Shown: in pieces, positions 36,975-47,172 of the stretch | Numbering within the stretch: position 1 is the stretch's first letter | Layout of the letters: every line of letters begins with the position of its first letter | NCBI GenBank assembly: GCA_943369665.1 | Contig: CALRNX020000002.1 | Span: 197,587 to 261,586 of the forward strand | Source: UKL13-3 sp943369665 | Lineage (GTDB): Bacteria > Bacteroidota > Bacteroidia > UKL13-3 | Reading direction: 5' to 3' | DNA: 64,000 nt | The notes under the pieces: generated by a model | Told to the model about the DNA's origin: nothing | What the model saw: the letters and a program-made list of their open reading frames with translations, nothing else | Database searches by the model: none | Made by a program: the position numbers and the translations under genes

Positions 36975-38666
36975 TTACGCAATTGCAGTTTCTACCTTAT
37001 CCAATAAGGTATCTGCCTGTTTGTTCGTTGTATCCAAAATGTTTTTAGCATCAGCAATAATAGCCGCAGCATACACTGTATCTTTTAATCCATTGGCATT
37101 TACCAATACATTAAAATAGGCCGCACGTACAGCCGTTTTCACGCACAATACACCAACACCCGCATCGGTAACGGAGTTTTGATTTCCTTTTTCGATCATA
37201 TTGCCAAGCAGGTCGAGCGATGAGAGTGCAAGTTTCATGGTACGCAAGGGAACCTCACAAGCGTATTTTGTCGCTTCTTCAATGGCTGCCGTACGTGCTT
37301 GTTTTTCGGCATCTGTATTTTTAGGAAAACCAAATGCATTCATGATCGCGTTGAATGCCATCGTATCTTCATCCACAATTTTTAACAGATCAGCCTGAAT
37401 GGTTTGACCCGTTGCAGCATAATTACTAAAAAATTCGGTTTGTGCTTCCCATCCGCGTTTACCTGCAGAAAGATTGGCAACCATATTGCCCAGGGCTACG
37501 CCCAAAGCACCCACATAAGCGGCAATGGAACCTCCACCCGGGGCAGGGCTTTCGCTTGCTGTTTCGTTTGCGAATTCACGTAGGTTCATGCGCACCAGCT
37601 TTTCATTTGCCGCACTGCGCAATTTGTATTCAATAATTTTTTGTTCAGGTTTAAACGGAGCCAATTCATCCAATCCCAATGATTTTACCGCAATATGAAT
37701 GAGCTCTTCTTCACTTACACCAATTGAACGTTTCTGTTTTTGCAAATAATGCTTACCGGCATCCGTCAATGCACTTAAGGGTATCAACCCCACCAATTCC
37801 GAACCGGTAACCCTCACGCCACGACTTTCAGCACTTTTACATACTTCATCGAACGCCTGGTGTACAGATGTAATTTTATAATTGGTCAGATTCATCGAAA
37901 TCTGCGCGATATTATACTCTTCGATAAACCAACCTATTGCTTTTACTGCCTTTAATGTACCCGGAATCCGAACATCATTTCCATCAGCATCTTTTACCAC
38001 TTTCCCGGTAACAGGATTTCCTTCACGTTTTACACGACCCGCCTCACGCACATCAAATGCGATGGAATTTGCCAATCGTACCGATTTGGTGTTTAGGTTT
38101 ACATTATAGGCAATCAAAAAATCGCGGGCACCAATAACGGTTGCTCCTGCTTTTGCATTCATCACTGCAGCACCAAAATCAGGTTTCCACTCCGGCTTGG
38201 TGATCTTTTCAAAAAAGCCTTCGTATTCACCACCACGGATCACTGATAAATTATTGCGCTCTTTATTAGGTTGGGCCGCTTCGTATAAATAAACCGGAAT
38301 ATTCAATTCTTCACCAACACGTTTACCCAATTTTTGAGCATACACCACGGTTTCTTCCATGGAAATGCCGCTTACCGGGATTAATGGACAAACATCTGTT
38401 GCACCCATACGGGGATGCTCTCCTTTATGTTTGCTCATATCAATCAATTCTGCGGCCTTTTTGATCGCCCTGTAAGCTGCTTCAATCACTACTTCGGGAT
38501 GACCCACAAATGTAACAACCGTTCTATTGGTCGCCTTTCCTGGATCAACATCTAATAATATTACTCCTTCAACGGCTTCAATTTCGTTGGTAATTTGTTT
38601 GATAATATTCAAATCGTTACCCTCGCTGAAATTGGGTACACATTCTATTAAAGCATCTTTATTCAT
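36975..38666 (-). CDS. ftcD: Bifunctional glutamate formimidoyltransferase/formimidotetrahydrofolate cyclodeaminase
   Basis: 563 residues from the ATG at 38666 (MNKDALIECVPNFSEGND). Moves the formimino group from formiminoglutamate, made in histidine breakdown, to tetrahydrofolate, then deaminates it to methenyl-THF. N-terminal transferase domain (1-180), second transferase domain (to about 325, SMNLTNYKITSVHQAFDEVC), and C-terminal cyclodeaminase (about 350-560, ASESPAPGGGSIAAYVGALG). The fused two-enzyme form matches the animal enzyme layout and occurs in Bacteroidota. Other hut genes are not in the window. Confidence 0.95.
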   Translation of the reverse strand: MNKDALIECVPNFSEGNDLNIIKQITNEIEAVEGVILLDVDPGKATNRTVVTFVGHPEVVIEAAYRAIKKAAELIDMSKHKGEHPRMGATDVCPLIPVSGISMEETVVYAQKLGKRVGEELNIPVYLYEAAQPNKERNNLSVIRGGEYEGFFEKITKPEWKPDFGAAVMNAKAGATVIGARDFLIAYNVNLNTKSVRLANSIAFDVREAGRVKREGNPVTGKVVKDADGNDVRIPGTLKAVKAIGWFIEEYNIAQISMNLTNYKITSVHQAFDEVCKSAESRGVRVTGSELVGLIPLSALTDAGKHYLQKQKRSIGVSEEELIHIAVKSLGLDELAPFKPEQKIIEYKLRSAANEKLVRMNLREFANETASESPAPGGGSIAAYVGALGVALGNMVANLSAGKRGWEAQTEFFSNYAATGQTIQADLLKIVDEDTMAFNAIMNAFGFPKNTDAEKQARTAAIEEATKYACEVPLRTMKLALSSLDLLGNMIEKGNQNSVTDAGVGVLCVKTAVRAAYFNVLVNANGLKDTVYAAAIIADAKNILDTTNKQADTLLDKVETAIA

Positions 38667-38710
38667 GAGTTGATTTTTTGGTCTAAACGTTGGCGAAAGT
38701 AAGAAAAAAA

Positions 38711-38742
38711 GAAGTCCAAAACAGAAGGCTGTTTTGGACTTC
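38711..38742. terminator. Strong bidirectional terminator
   Basis: 14-bp perfect stem GAAGTCCAAAACAG / CTGTTTTGGACTTC with a 4-base loop AAGG, A-run before and T-run after. It sits 90 bases beyond the stop of the minus-strand T9SS gene at 38832 and just upstream of ftcD. Confidence 0.9.
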
Positions 38743-38831
38743 TTTTTTTTATATATTCTTAATTGACTCTTCAGTTCCGGAAGTTGTATCACAAAACCAT
38801 AGTATCCCGAAACTTCGGTATCAAAAAACCA

Positions 38832-41800
38832 TTATTGTTTCACCATTTTTTGGGTTGTTACCTCTCCATTAATAGTCCATTGCAAAAGGTATACACCTTT
38901 AGGCAAAGCATCCAATCCATTTGTTTGCAGCGTGTTTAATCCTGCTTTTACTGTTCCTGTTCTCTCGTATAATAATTTACCCGTAATATCCATTAACATT
39001 ATGTTGGCGGCCCCTTCTGTTTTCGCATCAATATCTATTGAAACTTCGCTGCTAAACGGATTAGGATAAACGATGCTTGCACCTTGTGTTGATCTTCCAT
39101 ACAATACAATTACTGTATTACTTATCTCTTTTTTACCATTAAAATCAGTTTGTACCAATCGGTAATAAAGTTTCGAAGAAGCTGTATGTATAAATGCATC
39201 TTTATCCAAGGATGTATAGGTGGAAAGTTCTGCTGATTTTCCTTTGCCTTTTACAAAACCAATATTGATAAAATTCTTACCATCTGTAGAGCGTTCTATT
39301 GTAAATCCTGCATTATCCGATTCGTTTGCGGTTGCCCATCTTAAGTTTACATCCGTATTATTTCCCTTAGCTGTAAAATAAAGAAGTTTAACCGGCAATG
39401 AATTGTTATTAGCACCAACAGCAAACTGCTTAATCAACTGGCTTGAATTCGTCATAAAAGAAACAATTCCTGTATTTGGATCCGCTGCATTAGCAACAGA
39501 ACTTACAACCCATCCACCATTACTTCCTACACCACGGGAGAATAAAAAGAAATCACCAGGATTGGCTGCAAGTGTAATTCCATTAGTATAAAAATTAAGC
39601 TGTGCACTATCCATGGTTCCGGTTCCATACTGATAAATAATATAATTATTAGGATTGACCGCTGTGACCCCTCCCGGAATTGTTATAGGCGATGTTCCTA
39701 TTGGTAATCCTGAGAACTTATGAATATAAATATCATTTGCGCCTGATTGATTATAGATATCTGCTGATACATTCGAACCCGGGAAATCAACAAATCCTGA
39801 AACACTAACAGCTTGATTGAACACCATTGGTGCACCTAATGGAATAGTAGAGGTTGCAAATACAGGGGTGTTTTGCAATATACCCGCATTACAGTTCCCA
39901 GAAGCATCTGAAATAACAAGTCCACTCGCTTCGTCCATCCTCCAATATCCTTTAAGATTTGCGTGCGCGAAATTTGCCATACGAACATGGATATTTGATC
40001 GAATTTGATCCTCTGTTCTAACTGTATCCCATATCTTCACTTCATCAAGGTTTCCGGAGAAATGAGTTGTTCCACCAATAAATCCTTTACCAATTGAAAC
40101 TGCTCCTGAATTACCTATGATAGATCCAAAAATCGACCCGTTTGCAGTAAGAACGCCATTAATATAAATACGTGCCGAACCCAGCATTCCATCATAAGTT
40201 GCTGCCACATGAGCATACTCTGTTAATGGTATACTTGCCGAAGACGTTGTAGAATCTACACCATTAATTGTATATAATTTGAACACAACATTACCAGAAC
40301 TGTTTACATACAAACAGTATTGCGAAACATTGGCATCCAACTCTTTTGAAATGATATACCTGTTGTTTGTGTTAGCCCCACGATTTACCCATGCCTCCAA
40401 TGTTAACATTGTCCCGCTAATATTCAAACTACCTTCACCATTCACACTTACCGATTGATTGGTTCCGTTCAGTGTCAAATGATTTCCGGCATCAGTAAAC
40501 GTATTAACATCTGTTACGTCAAACGTATAAGTTAAAGTATCGTTTCCTGTCGATAAATCTGAAGTCGCAAGCAATCGAGTCCATACTTTCATCGTATATG
40601 AACCAACTATTGTGGGATTGTAAAATCCTCCCAATATCACTTTTGTACTTTGTCCTGAGGGAATACCTAATCCGCCAAAAGTATCAGTACTATTATAAGA
40701 AACAGGTCCGGTAATCTGACATCCAACAACAATCGAATCCTGAGTATTTAAGCCGTAATTCAACACCTTAACTTCAGGTCGGAATGGAGCAGAACCAAGT
40801 ATAACACTAGCACATGGAAGCACAACACTTTCAGCTCCAATATCATCAGCTACTTGTAATCGAGGTTCTACCATAAAGCGGAATGCTGAATTCGTGGTTG
40901 CAAAATCTTGCCAAGAGTTTACAGTAGTTGCTTTATAATAAAACACCTTGTTACGAATAGGATCCTCGGCCTGATAACCAAAACCAACATTCACCAAACC
41001 AGTTTGACGAACTCCCACAAAAAAACTTCCTGAAACACCAACAGCTGGAATAACCGGTACAGTATTTACACCAACTACAGAAGTAAGCGTATTTGAATTC
41101 CAAAGTAATGTACCCGGAGTATCATTTAACATGTCGAATATGACAATCTGATATGGTTGACCGCCAGTATTAAATGTCACTCCTACTTGATTAATATTAT
41201 TAGAACCTACATAAGGAAATTTTGCTATAAAATCACCACCTATACCATTAAAGCCTACGCCTCCAATTGAAGGAAGTGTTGGTTCTGCGTATGCATAAAC
41301 ATCATTGGTGATCGTTTGGTTAAATGATTTTGAGTTGTTTGTGTTTGTGCTATCAGAAGGAACCGTTACCGTTACAACACAGTTTCCTATATTCGAATAA
41401 TTGTAATCACTAAACGTTACAATTTTAGACGATCCTGGAATAATCGTGTCAATAAACTGAACATCGGTAAAAGAATTTGCCCCGGTTACTTGCACATCCA
41501 CTTGTTGGTTAAAAAGGGTGTCAATTCCTGAATTAAAGATATTAGCCCGAATACCATGCGGAATAGCATAAGGAATAGGTAGCTTTCCTAAAGTGTACAC
41601 TTCCTTTACAAAAGCATCCACTCTATTGGTAAATGGAGCAGCCTGATAAGCCCCCCTATAGGTGGGATCTATTCTTGTTGTTCCTGTATTATCAACTGTT
41701 ACTAACCCATTTAACGGTGTGCCAAATATTACATAATCATTAACAGATACCCCAGATAAAGATAAATCATTATTTGCTGTAAAGGTTACTGCATTAATAT

Positions 41801-44171
41801 GCGAATGTTGCTCATTAGGAGTAACAAGTGCTCCTCCTCTGTAGGTTGTCGTTGTATTATAAATTGTGCTATTGGCACCGTTAAACCACAATGCTGTATA
41901 GTTACCTGGATTGGTACTATACACATTATAATCAGCCTGAATAGTACCAGCAAGACTTGAAACCCATGAAGCCGCGTTAAATCCTGAACCAGATGTACGG
42001 GTGTTAACAGAGATATTATTTAATGAAATAAAAGTACTTCCGGCATTCGAGTTTGTTTTAAAAATACCAACAGAGTTTATTGCTCCGGCTGATGCAACTG
42101 TATTGGCACCGCCAATTCGAATGCTATTGTGAATTAAACGAACAACCGCAGGTTGGGTTCCTTGAAAATCTATTCCTCTAAAAACCTGATTTCCGGTAAT
42201 ACCAGCATTGGTTCTCGTTAAAGCAATGGCATTATTGTAAATATTAATGGCTGCATTAACCGTAGCTGTTTGAGGGATAATCCGAATCGCTCTCAAGGCA
42301 ACTGTTGAAGAATTAGCACTTGTTGATAAATTACTAATCGTATTCCGAGTAATGTTGATGGTTGAATTATCAACCAAAAAATTAAGATCTATACCGTACA
42401 TTCCCGTTGTTTCGGTGCTGCTATATGTATCCAAATGAGTAATCACATTTGAATCAATATTTACACTCTGAATACCTGAAGATAATTGGAATCCAAATGT
42501 TTTAAAATTCTGAATTGTATTTCTGTAAAAAGTATTATTACTTGATAATGCCGAAGCATTTCCATCTAATGTAACTCCTCGAGACCCTTGATTAAAAAAG
42601 TTATTGCTAAAAGTATTGTTAGCATTTCCAACAGCAACACTTCCCGCGGTGAATGCCAAATGTGTAATTGTATTTGTTGTTGCATTCATTGCACATTGAC
42701 TGCTTAAATACGTCACCGTATTATTTTGAGCACCATTCGTTAGTCTAAGATTTACAGTCCCTGCAGTTGTAGACGTTGAAACGATTTGCAATAATGAAGT
42801 AGAACCTGCTCCGCCAGCCCTACCGTCAATAGTTACATTGTCTGCACCATTTAACTCAATAACAGCAATTGCACCAGTAGCACAAGTAATCGTTTTTAAA
42901 ACGGTAACGGTATCTGCAGGTCGAATCAATATTGAAGTATAACTTGCTCCGCTAGCTGCACCGCTTGAATCAAGTCGCGAACTAACTGTTTCAGTAAGAC
43001 TTGAGTTAATACGCATATCAATATTACCCTGATGAAAACCAGCATTAATATTATCAAAAGCAGCTTTAAGCGTATTATAAGTATTATACGGAGCACCAGC
43101 ACTTGCCGTAACTGTTATTGCAGTAGCCACATCTATAATTCTTTGACCAGAAGGGCTTGTAATTGTAGGTGTTTGGGGAAATCCACCAACAGTAATACTC
43201 GCACAATCAGCATCTATCGTATCACCAGAAGTTACAGCCGGTTTGATATCATAAACCAACCAAAAATAGTTATTTCCATTACCCAATGTTTGTGTTCCCG
43301 TAATTGAAAACGCTCCATTCGGACTGGCAATTTGCCCAAAAAAACCTGTAGTTGAAAAAGCATTGGTGCTACCTGTATAAAAAACTTTAGCATTATCTAT
43401 CGAAGCTAATGCATTGGTAGTGGCGCCTGTATTAAAATCAAAATTTGTTACATCAATGGGAGAATTATTACCCGATACATTAACTGTAATACCAATTATC
43501 TGCTGGTTTACTGCGCCATTAAATATGTTTGATACAACACTCTGTGTGGTAGTTGAAGAGTTGTATACCATCGGTGAAACATCAAAACTGTCAACAATTA
43601 CGCGATCAATATAAAGTTGATTACCTTCATCCGAATAAAACTCAAACTGAATACCGGTTGTTCCAACCGGCAATGCCAATTTTTTGGTAACCCATTGCGA
43701 GCTCGTTGGAACAAATGCTGCGGCTTGTGCAACAGCAGTGGTAATACCCGCCAAATCAATGGTTGGGCTTGAACCCCAAGCGGCAATTCGATTATAAGAA
43801 ACACCGTCAAAGGCAAGCACAATTAATGAATCCTGTTCACCTCCGGTGTATGCTGCATGAGCCACATCAAATCTCAATGTATCTTCCAAAATGGTGGGAA
43901 CAGAAAACAATGGTGTTTCCAACCTTGCTACCGAACCAGCAACTACATTGTAGTTGTTTGCCCTTATGGCTGCTACTGTTCCAGACCTTCCAAAACTCTG
44001 AACAGTTGTAACTCGGGATATAAGGGATGCAGTATTCAATGAGTTCGTCCAACCCGCGGGAGTTAAAGATACATTATAATCTTCCTCTATTCTGGTAGGT
44101 GTCTGTGCTTGTAATTTACCCAAAACCGTGAGCAAAATCAGAAGCAGTAAAATTTTGTACGTGTTTTTCAT
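38832..44171 (-). CDS. T9SS-secreted multidomain protein with LamG domain
   Basis: 1,779 residues, signal peptide MKNTYKILLLLILLTVLGKL-QA. Visible order: a jelly-roll-like domain (about 25-200), an Ig-like module (TNFDFNTGATTNALASID ... NNYFWLVYDIKP, about 225-345) shared with the protein at 1666-10761, a parallel beta-helix (about 350-830, N-rich repeats), beta-sandwich repeats (about 870-1230), a LamG/concanavalin-like domain (about 1255-1420, LTLEAWVNRGANTNNRYIIS, GNLDEVKIWDTVRTEDQI), a fibronectin-like module (SDNAGFTIERSTDGKNFINI) and the type-A sorting domain (VYPNPFSSEVSIDI ... TTQKMVKQ). Probably cell-surface or secreted; ligand unknown. Confidence 0.9.
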   Translation of the reverse strand: MKNTYKILLLLILLTVLGKLQAQTPTRIEEDYNVSLTPAGWTNSLNTASLISRVTTVQSFGRSGTVAAIRANNYNVVAGSVARLETPLFSVPTILEDTLRFDVAHAAYTGGEQDSLIVLAFDGVSYNRIAAWGSSPTIDLAGITTAVAQAAAFVPTSSQWVTKKLALPVGTTGIQFEFYSDEGNQLYIDRVIVDSFDVSPMVYNSSTTTQSVVSNIFNGAVNQQIIGITVNVSGNNSPIDVTNFDFNTGATTNALASIDNAKVFYTGSTNAFSTTGFFGQIASPNGAFSITGTQTLGNGNNYFWLVYDIKPAVTSGDTIDADCASITVGGFPQTPTITSPSGQRIIDVATAITVTASAGAPYNTYNTLKAAFDNINAGFHQGNIDMRINSSLTETVSSRLDSSGAASGASYTSILIRPADTVTVLKTITCATGAIAVIELNGADNVTIDGRAGGAGSTSLLQIVSTSTTAGTVNLRLTNGAQNNTVTYLSSQCAMNATTNTITHLAFTAGSVAVGNANNTFSNNFFNQGSRGVTLDGNASALSSNNTFYRNTIQNFKTFGFQLSSGIQSVNIDSNVITHLDTYSSTETTGMYGIDLNFLVDNSTINITRNTISNLSTSANSSTVALRAIRIIPQTATVNAAINIYNNAIALTRTNAGITGNQVFRGIDFQGTQPAVVRLIHNSIRIGGANTVASAGAINSVGIFKTNSNAGSTFISLNNISVNTRTSGSGFNAASWVSSLAGTIQADYNVYSTNPGNYTALWFNGANSTIYNTTTTYRGGALVTPNEQHSHINAVTFTANNDLSLSGVSVNDYVIFGTPLNGLVTVDNTGTTRIDPTYRGAYQAAPFTNRVDAFVKEVYTLGKLPIPYAIPHGIRANIFNSGIDTLFNQQVDVQVTGANSFTDVQFIDTIIPGSSKIVTFSDYNYSNIGNCVVTVTVPSDSTNTNNSKSFNQTITNDVYAYAEPTLPSIGGVGFNGIGGDFIAKFPYVGSNNINQVGVTFNTGGQPYQIVIFDMLNDTPGTLLWNSNTLTSVVGVNTVPVIPAVGVSGSFFVGVRQTGLVNVGFGYQAEDPIRNKVFYYKATTVNSWQDFATTNSAFRFMVEPRLQVADDIGAESVVLPCASVILGSAPFRPEVKVLNYGLNTQDSIVVGCQITGPVSYNSTDTFGGLGIPSGQSTKVILGGFYNPTIVGSYTMKVWTRLLATSDLSTGNDTLTYTFDVTDVNTFTDAGNHLTLNGTNQSVSVNGEGSLNISGTMLTLEAWVNRGANTNNRYIISKELDANVSQYCLYVNSSGNVVFKLYTINGVDSTTSSASIPLTEYAHVAATYDGMLGSARIYINGVLTANGSIFGSIIGNSGAVSIGKGFIGGTTHFSGNLDEVKIWDTVRTEDQIRSNIHVRMANFAHANLKGYWRMDEASGLVISDASGNCNAGILQNTPVFATSTIPLGAPMVFNQAVSVSGFVDFPGSNVSADIYNQSGANDIYIHKFSGLPIGTSPITIPGGVTAVNPNNYIIYQYGTGTMDSAQLNFYTNGITLAANPGDFFLFSRGVGSNGGWVVSSVANAADPNTGIVSFMTNSSQLIKQFAVGANNNSLPVKLLYFTAKGNNTDVNLRWATANESDNAGFTIERSTDGKNFINIGFVKGKGKSAELSTYTSLDKDAFIHTASSKLYYRLVQTDFNGKKEISNTVIVLYGRSTQGASIVYPNPFSSEVSIDIDAKTEGAANIMLMDITGKLLYERTGTVKAGLNTLQTNGLDALPKGVYLLQWTINGEVTTQKMVKQ

Positions 44172-44460
44172 ATTGGTGTTAATTTATTATAATGCTAAGC
44201 TAATTGAAAAACATGATAAAAATCAACACAGGTGCGCTTAATGAAGCACGCTTGTTTTACAAACAAACACAATACACTTATATTCAGAATATTGTGTTCA
44301 TATAACTTTGGGTTATTTCAGAAAATATTAAGTGTTAAAATATTAAGAAACAGATTTTACCCACGATACAGCTGTAAGGTATATGATTTTTGTCGGCACT
44401 CTAATGTATTTAAGCTGTGTTAAATATGTTAAATGATATCTTTGCCGCGCAATCATAAAA
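44172..44460. other. Divergent regulatory gap
   Basis: 289 bases between the minus-strand T9SS gene and the plus-strand gene at 44461. Besides the -7 element at 44437 there is a second TAACTTTG at 44303-44310. No gene was seen. Confidence 0.5.
44437..44444 (+). promoter_or_regulatory. -7 element for the caspase-fold candidate gene
   Basis: TATCTTTG fits TAnnTTTG; the ATG follows 16 bases later, leaving a very short leader. No clear -33 box. Confidence 0.45.
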
Positions 44461-45030
44461 ATGCGTTTTTCAAAAACATATAACAAGGAAGTGTTCTGTC
44501 TGGAAGGAGATTGGAACAAAAACCTCAAACACCAGACGAGTGTATTAGAGGTGCTTACCTTTTTGAAAAAGAGCCGGGATATTGATTTTATACACAGGCA
44601 TTGTGGCACACGAGAAAACATGGCTTATTATCTCAAGCAGTGGCAACAAAAAAGGTATAAGGATTATACGATATTATATATTGCATTCCACGGCAAACCC
44701 AATCAGATCTTAGTGGGTAAGGAAATCGTAACGTTAGACGAACTTGCGGAAATGCTTGGACCTAACTGCCATAATAAGATTATTCATTTTGGGACCTGCC
44801 ATACCCTCAACACTGATCTCAGGCATATCAAACGCTTTATTCGTAAAACAAATGCCTTGTGTGTGTGTGGATTTGGCAAAGAAATAAAATTTGTTGAGGG
44901 TTGTGCTTTCGATATTTTGCTGATTGATATGCTGCAGGAATTCAGAAACTTGAACAGTGTGCCGCATCATATCAAACAATATTACAAATCGTTTGCTGAA
45001 AAACTTCAGTTCAAATTGGTCCATCTTTAA
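44461..45030 (+). CDS. Small protein with caspase/CHAT-like His-Cys dyad, function unknown
   Basis: 189 residues, not recognised as a named enzyme. The middle has the alternating strand pattern of clan-CD peptidases: YTILYIAFHGKPNQILVG with a His-Gly after a hydrophobic strand (His about residue 81), then NKIIHFGTCHT with a Cys after the next strand (Cys about residue 117). That spacing fits a caspase-like His/Cys dyad; DUF6642-type proteins are the nearest thing I can think of. No signal peptide, so cytoplasmic. It stands alone with its own -7 element. Protease activity is inference. Confidence 0.6.
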   Translation: MRFSKTYNKEVFCLEGDWNKNLKHQTSVLEVLTFLKKSRDIDFIHRHCGTRENMAYYLKQWQQKRYKDYTILYIAFHGKPNQILVGKEIVTLDELAEMLGPNCHNKIIHFGTCHTLNTDLRHIKRFIRKTNALCVCGFGKEIKFVEGCAFDILLIDMLQEFRNLNSVPHHIKQYYKSFAEKLQFKLVHL

Positions 45031-45085
45031 TCTTTATCCTGAAGACTAAATTGAATCATGGATTAGACTAAACTTATTCAAATGG

Positions 45086-45115
45086 TTGTTTTTTATAAAT
45101 GAGTGGCTATATTTG
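45086..45115 (+). promoter_or_regulatory. Complete Bacteroidota-type promoter
   Basis: TTG (45086-45088), 19 bases, TATATTTG (45108-45115): the -33/-7 pattern with usual spacing, 31 bases before the ATG at 45147. It supports the short gene behind it. Confidence 0.6.
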
Positions 45116-45146
45116 AGCAACAAAACACTTACTTAAAACTACCCAT

Positions 45147-45332
45147 ATGAAAATGTATCATGAGTTTAGAAGATTTTGCTCCCATTACAATTTGGTTATT
45201 TGGTTGTTATTATACGCACTTGCGTTTGTAACTGATTTTATAATGGTGAGAAGGACAAAATCGAAAGTGCAAGAAGCGTTTGACTCTTCTTCAATTTATA
45301 AAAAGCAGCAATCCAGCCTCTTTTCATCATAA
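45147..45332 (+). CDS. 61-aa single-helix membrane peptide
   Basis: N-terminal basic/aromatic stretch, one membrane helix (NLVIWLLLYALAFVTDFIMV) then a basic, Ser-rich tail (RRTKSKVQEAFDSSSIYKKQ). No family recognised. The case for a real gene is the well-formed promoter at 45086 and a clean ATG, with no competing gene on either strand. Confidence 0.5.
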   Translation: MKMYHEFRRFCSHYNLVIWLLLYALAFVTDFIMVRRTKSKVQEAFDSSSIYKKQQSSLFSS

Positions 45333-45363
45333 TATTCCTCTGAAGGGCAGGGCTTGTTCTCTG

Positions 45364-46110
45364 TTAAAGAGTATTGTTGAGTAATGTTAGTCCACAAACC
45401 TTTTCATACCAGTAGCTTTTAAGGGTATTTTCCATAACAGCAATATGGCGCATGCCATGTGCATCGGACCCTACCATGCTTACCATCTTTTGATTCACAA
45501 GATATTCAGCAGCTTTTTGAACCTGCGGAGCATAATAACCAACCAGTGAATTGATATTGAGCTGAAAAAGCAGCCCCGAATCCCATAATTCATGGTACTT
45601 AGCCGGGTTTGAAGCATAATACAAATACCTTTCGGGATGAGCCAATACCGGTTTGTATCCATTAATGTTCAGGGCAAAAAGAATTTCCTTCAAATTTACA
45701 GAAGGCTCCATGAAAGGCATTTCGATCAATACATGCTTATGACCAAATGTCAACAAATCGCCACTGTCGATCTTGGCTTGCAACGCATCGTCAATCATAT
45801 ACTCGGCAGCAGCATGCAATTCAATAGAAATATTATTTTCCGCTAATGCCGCGCGAACATCAGCCAACAGGGGCATAATATTATGACGACCATTTTTATA
45901 GTGATCGCCCATAATATGAGGTGTGGTAATTACTTTCCGGTAACCTAAAGCAGATAACCGCTTCAATACATCAATACTTTCTTCAATGGTTTGAACACCA
46001 TCATCGATACCGGGAATAAGATGAGAATGTAATTCCGTAGTTATAGGATTAACGAATGATCCATTTGCCAGCTTTGGTTTTTTACTGAATAAACGATCAA
46101 ACAAGCTCAT
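45364..46110 (-). CDS. CpsB/YwqE-type tyrosine-protein phosphatase (PHP fold)
   Basis: 248 residues. PHP-family metal motifs: TELHSHLIPGIDDGVQTIEE at the N-terminus, ITTPHIMGDHYKN, LIEMPFM, LAHPERYLYY and VGSDAHGMRH. These enzymes dephosphorylate tyrosine kinases that control capsule or exopolysaccharide export. It is the last gene of the sugar operon, one base after the isomerase gene. Confidence 0.9.
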   Translation of the reverse strand: MSLFDRLFSKKPKLANGSFVNPITTELHSHLIPGIDDGVQTIEESIDVLKRLSALGYRKVITTPHIMGDHYKNGRHNIMPLLADVRAALAENNISIELHAAAEYMIDDALQAKIDSGDLLTFGHKHVLIEMPFMEPSVNLKEILFALNINGYKPVLAHPERYLYYASNPAKYHELWDSGLLFQLNINSLVGYYAPQVQKAAEYLVNQKMVSMVGSDAHGMRHIAVMENTLKSYWYEKVCGLTLLNNTL

Positions 46111-46111
46111 G

Positions 46112-47092
46112 TTATCCTACTTGTTCTAAAAACTCTTTCAACGAAGCAATATTGGGCACATTTAATGAGTCAACACCGCGGTAATCGGCTACATAAATAG
46201 AAAGCCAATCCAATGTATAGATCATTTCATACACCGACTTAATGGTAAAATCTTTCATCACCAGGTTAACCATTTTGTGGTTTTCCACTCCCAATAAACC
46301 TTGCATAAATTCGAACCGAGCAGATACGCGTTCGTTTTGCATAGAATCAATAAAGAAATATACCGTATCCAATCTTCCATAATACGATTCGATCACATTA
46401 TGATTCATTTCGGGCATTACATGTTGGAAACACTCGTGCTTCGCATTTTCCTGAACCTGTTGCGCAAACCTGATACCAACCGGTTCCATAGGACCATCTG
46501 TTAATACAACAAATTTCGATTTGGTTCTATTTTTTATTTCTTCAAAAATATTGCCGGCTGTTTCTTCAAAAGGAGCGGTATGATTAAATAAGGAAACCAA
46601 TTCTGTTAGCTCACTTTTTACATCTTTACCTACTAGTTCAGCAATGACTTGAATTAATAATGTAAGCGAAAAACCCAAAGCCATGCGTGGTTGAAAGCCT
46701 GCTTCAACCTGCAAAAAATACATGCCGTCTGCATGGGCCATTTCTTTTAATTTACCCCCTGTAGAAAGGGTAAACATTTTGGCACCACGTTTTTTCACCT
46801 CAGCATACATGGTTAACGTCTCCTCTGTATTTCCAGAATACGAGGCCAGAATTACCAACGATTTTTCATTGACATATGCAGGCAAAGTATAATCTGCAAT
46901 ACACTCCACAGGTATTGGCAACTCGTTTGCAAACAAACTTTTTACAATACGGCCTCCAATCCCACTGCCACCCAAACCACCGATAACAATATTACTGAAC
47001 TCATGTGCTTTGCGACCATGAGCTGTGTAATGAGAAAGTGCATAATTTATTTGGTAACTAAATTTACGGAGAGCTTCGTGTTGTGCGTTCAT
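46112..47092 (-). CDS. Bifunctional phosphoglucose/phosphomannose isomerase
   Basis: 326 residues with two SIS-type sugar-isomerase folds. NIVIGGLGGSGIGGRIVKSL and LVILASYSGNTEETLTMYAE are the phosphosugar-binding motifs; PEMNHNVIESYYG carries the usual catalytic Glu/His region. Links fructose-6-P, glucose-6-P and mannose-6-P, feeding nucleotide-sugar synthesis. Sits between rfbA and cpsB. Confidence 0.87.
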   Translation of the reverse strand: MNAQHEALRKFSYQINYALSHYTAHGRKAHEFSNIVIGGLGGSGIGGRIVKSLFANELPIPVECIADYTLPAYVNEKSLVILASYSGNTEETLTMYAEVKKRGAKMFTLSTGGKLKEMAHADGMYFLQVEAGFQPRMALGFSLTLLIQVIAELVGKDVKSELTELVSLFNHTAPFEETAGNIFEEIKNRTKSKFVVLTDGPMEPVGIRFAQQVQENAKHECFQHVMPEMNHNVIESYYGRLDTVYFFIDSMQNERVSARFEFMQGLLGVENHKMVNLVMKDFTIKSVYEMIYTLDWLSIYVADYRGVDSLNVPNIASLKEFLEQVG

Positions 47093-47172
47093 ATAAAGTG
47101 TATTTTGTACAATTAGTGTTTAACTTTCCAAATATCAGCAAACTATATCGAATTTGGAAATCACCAACATGA

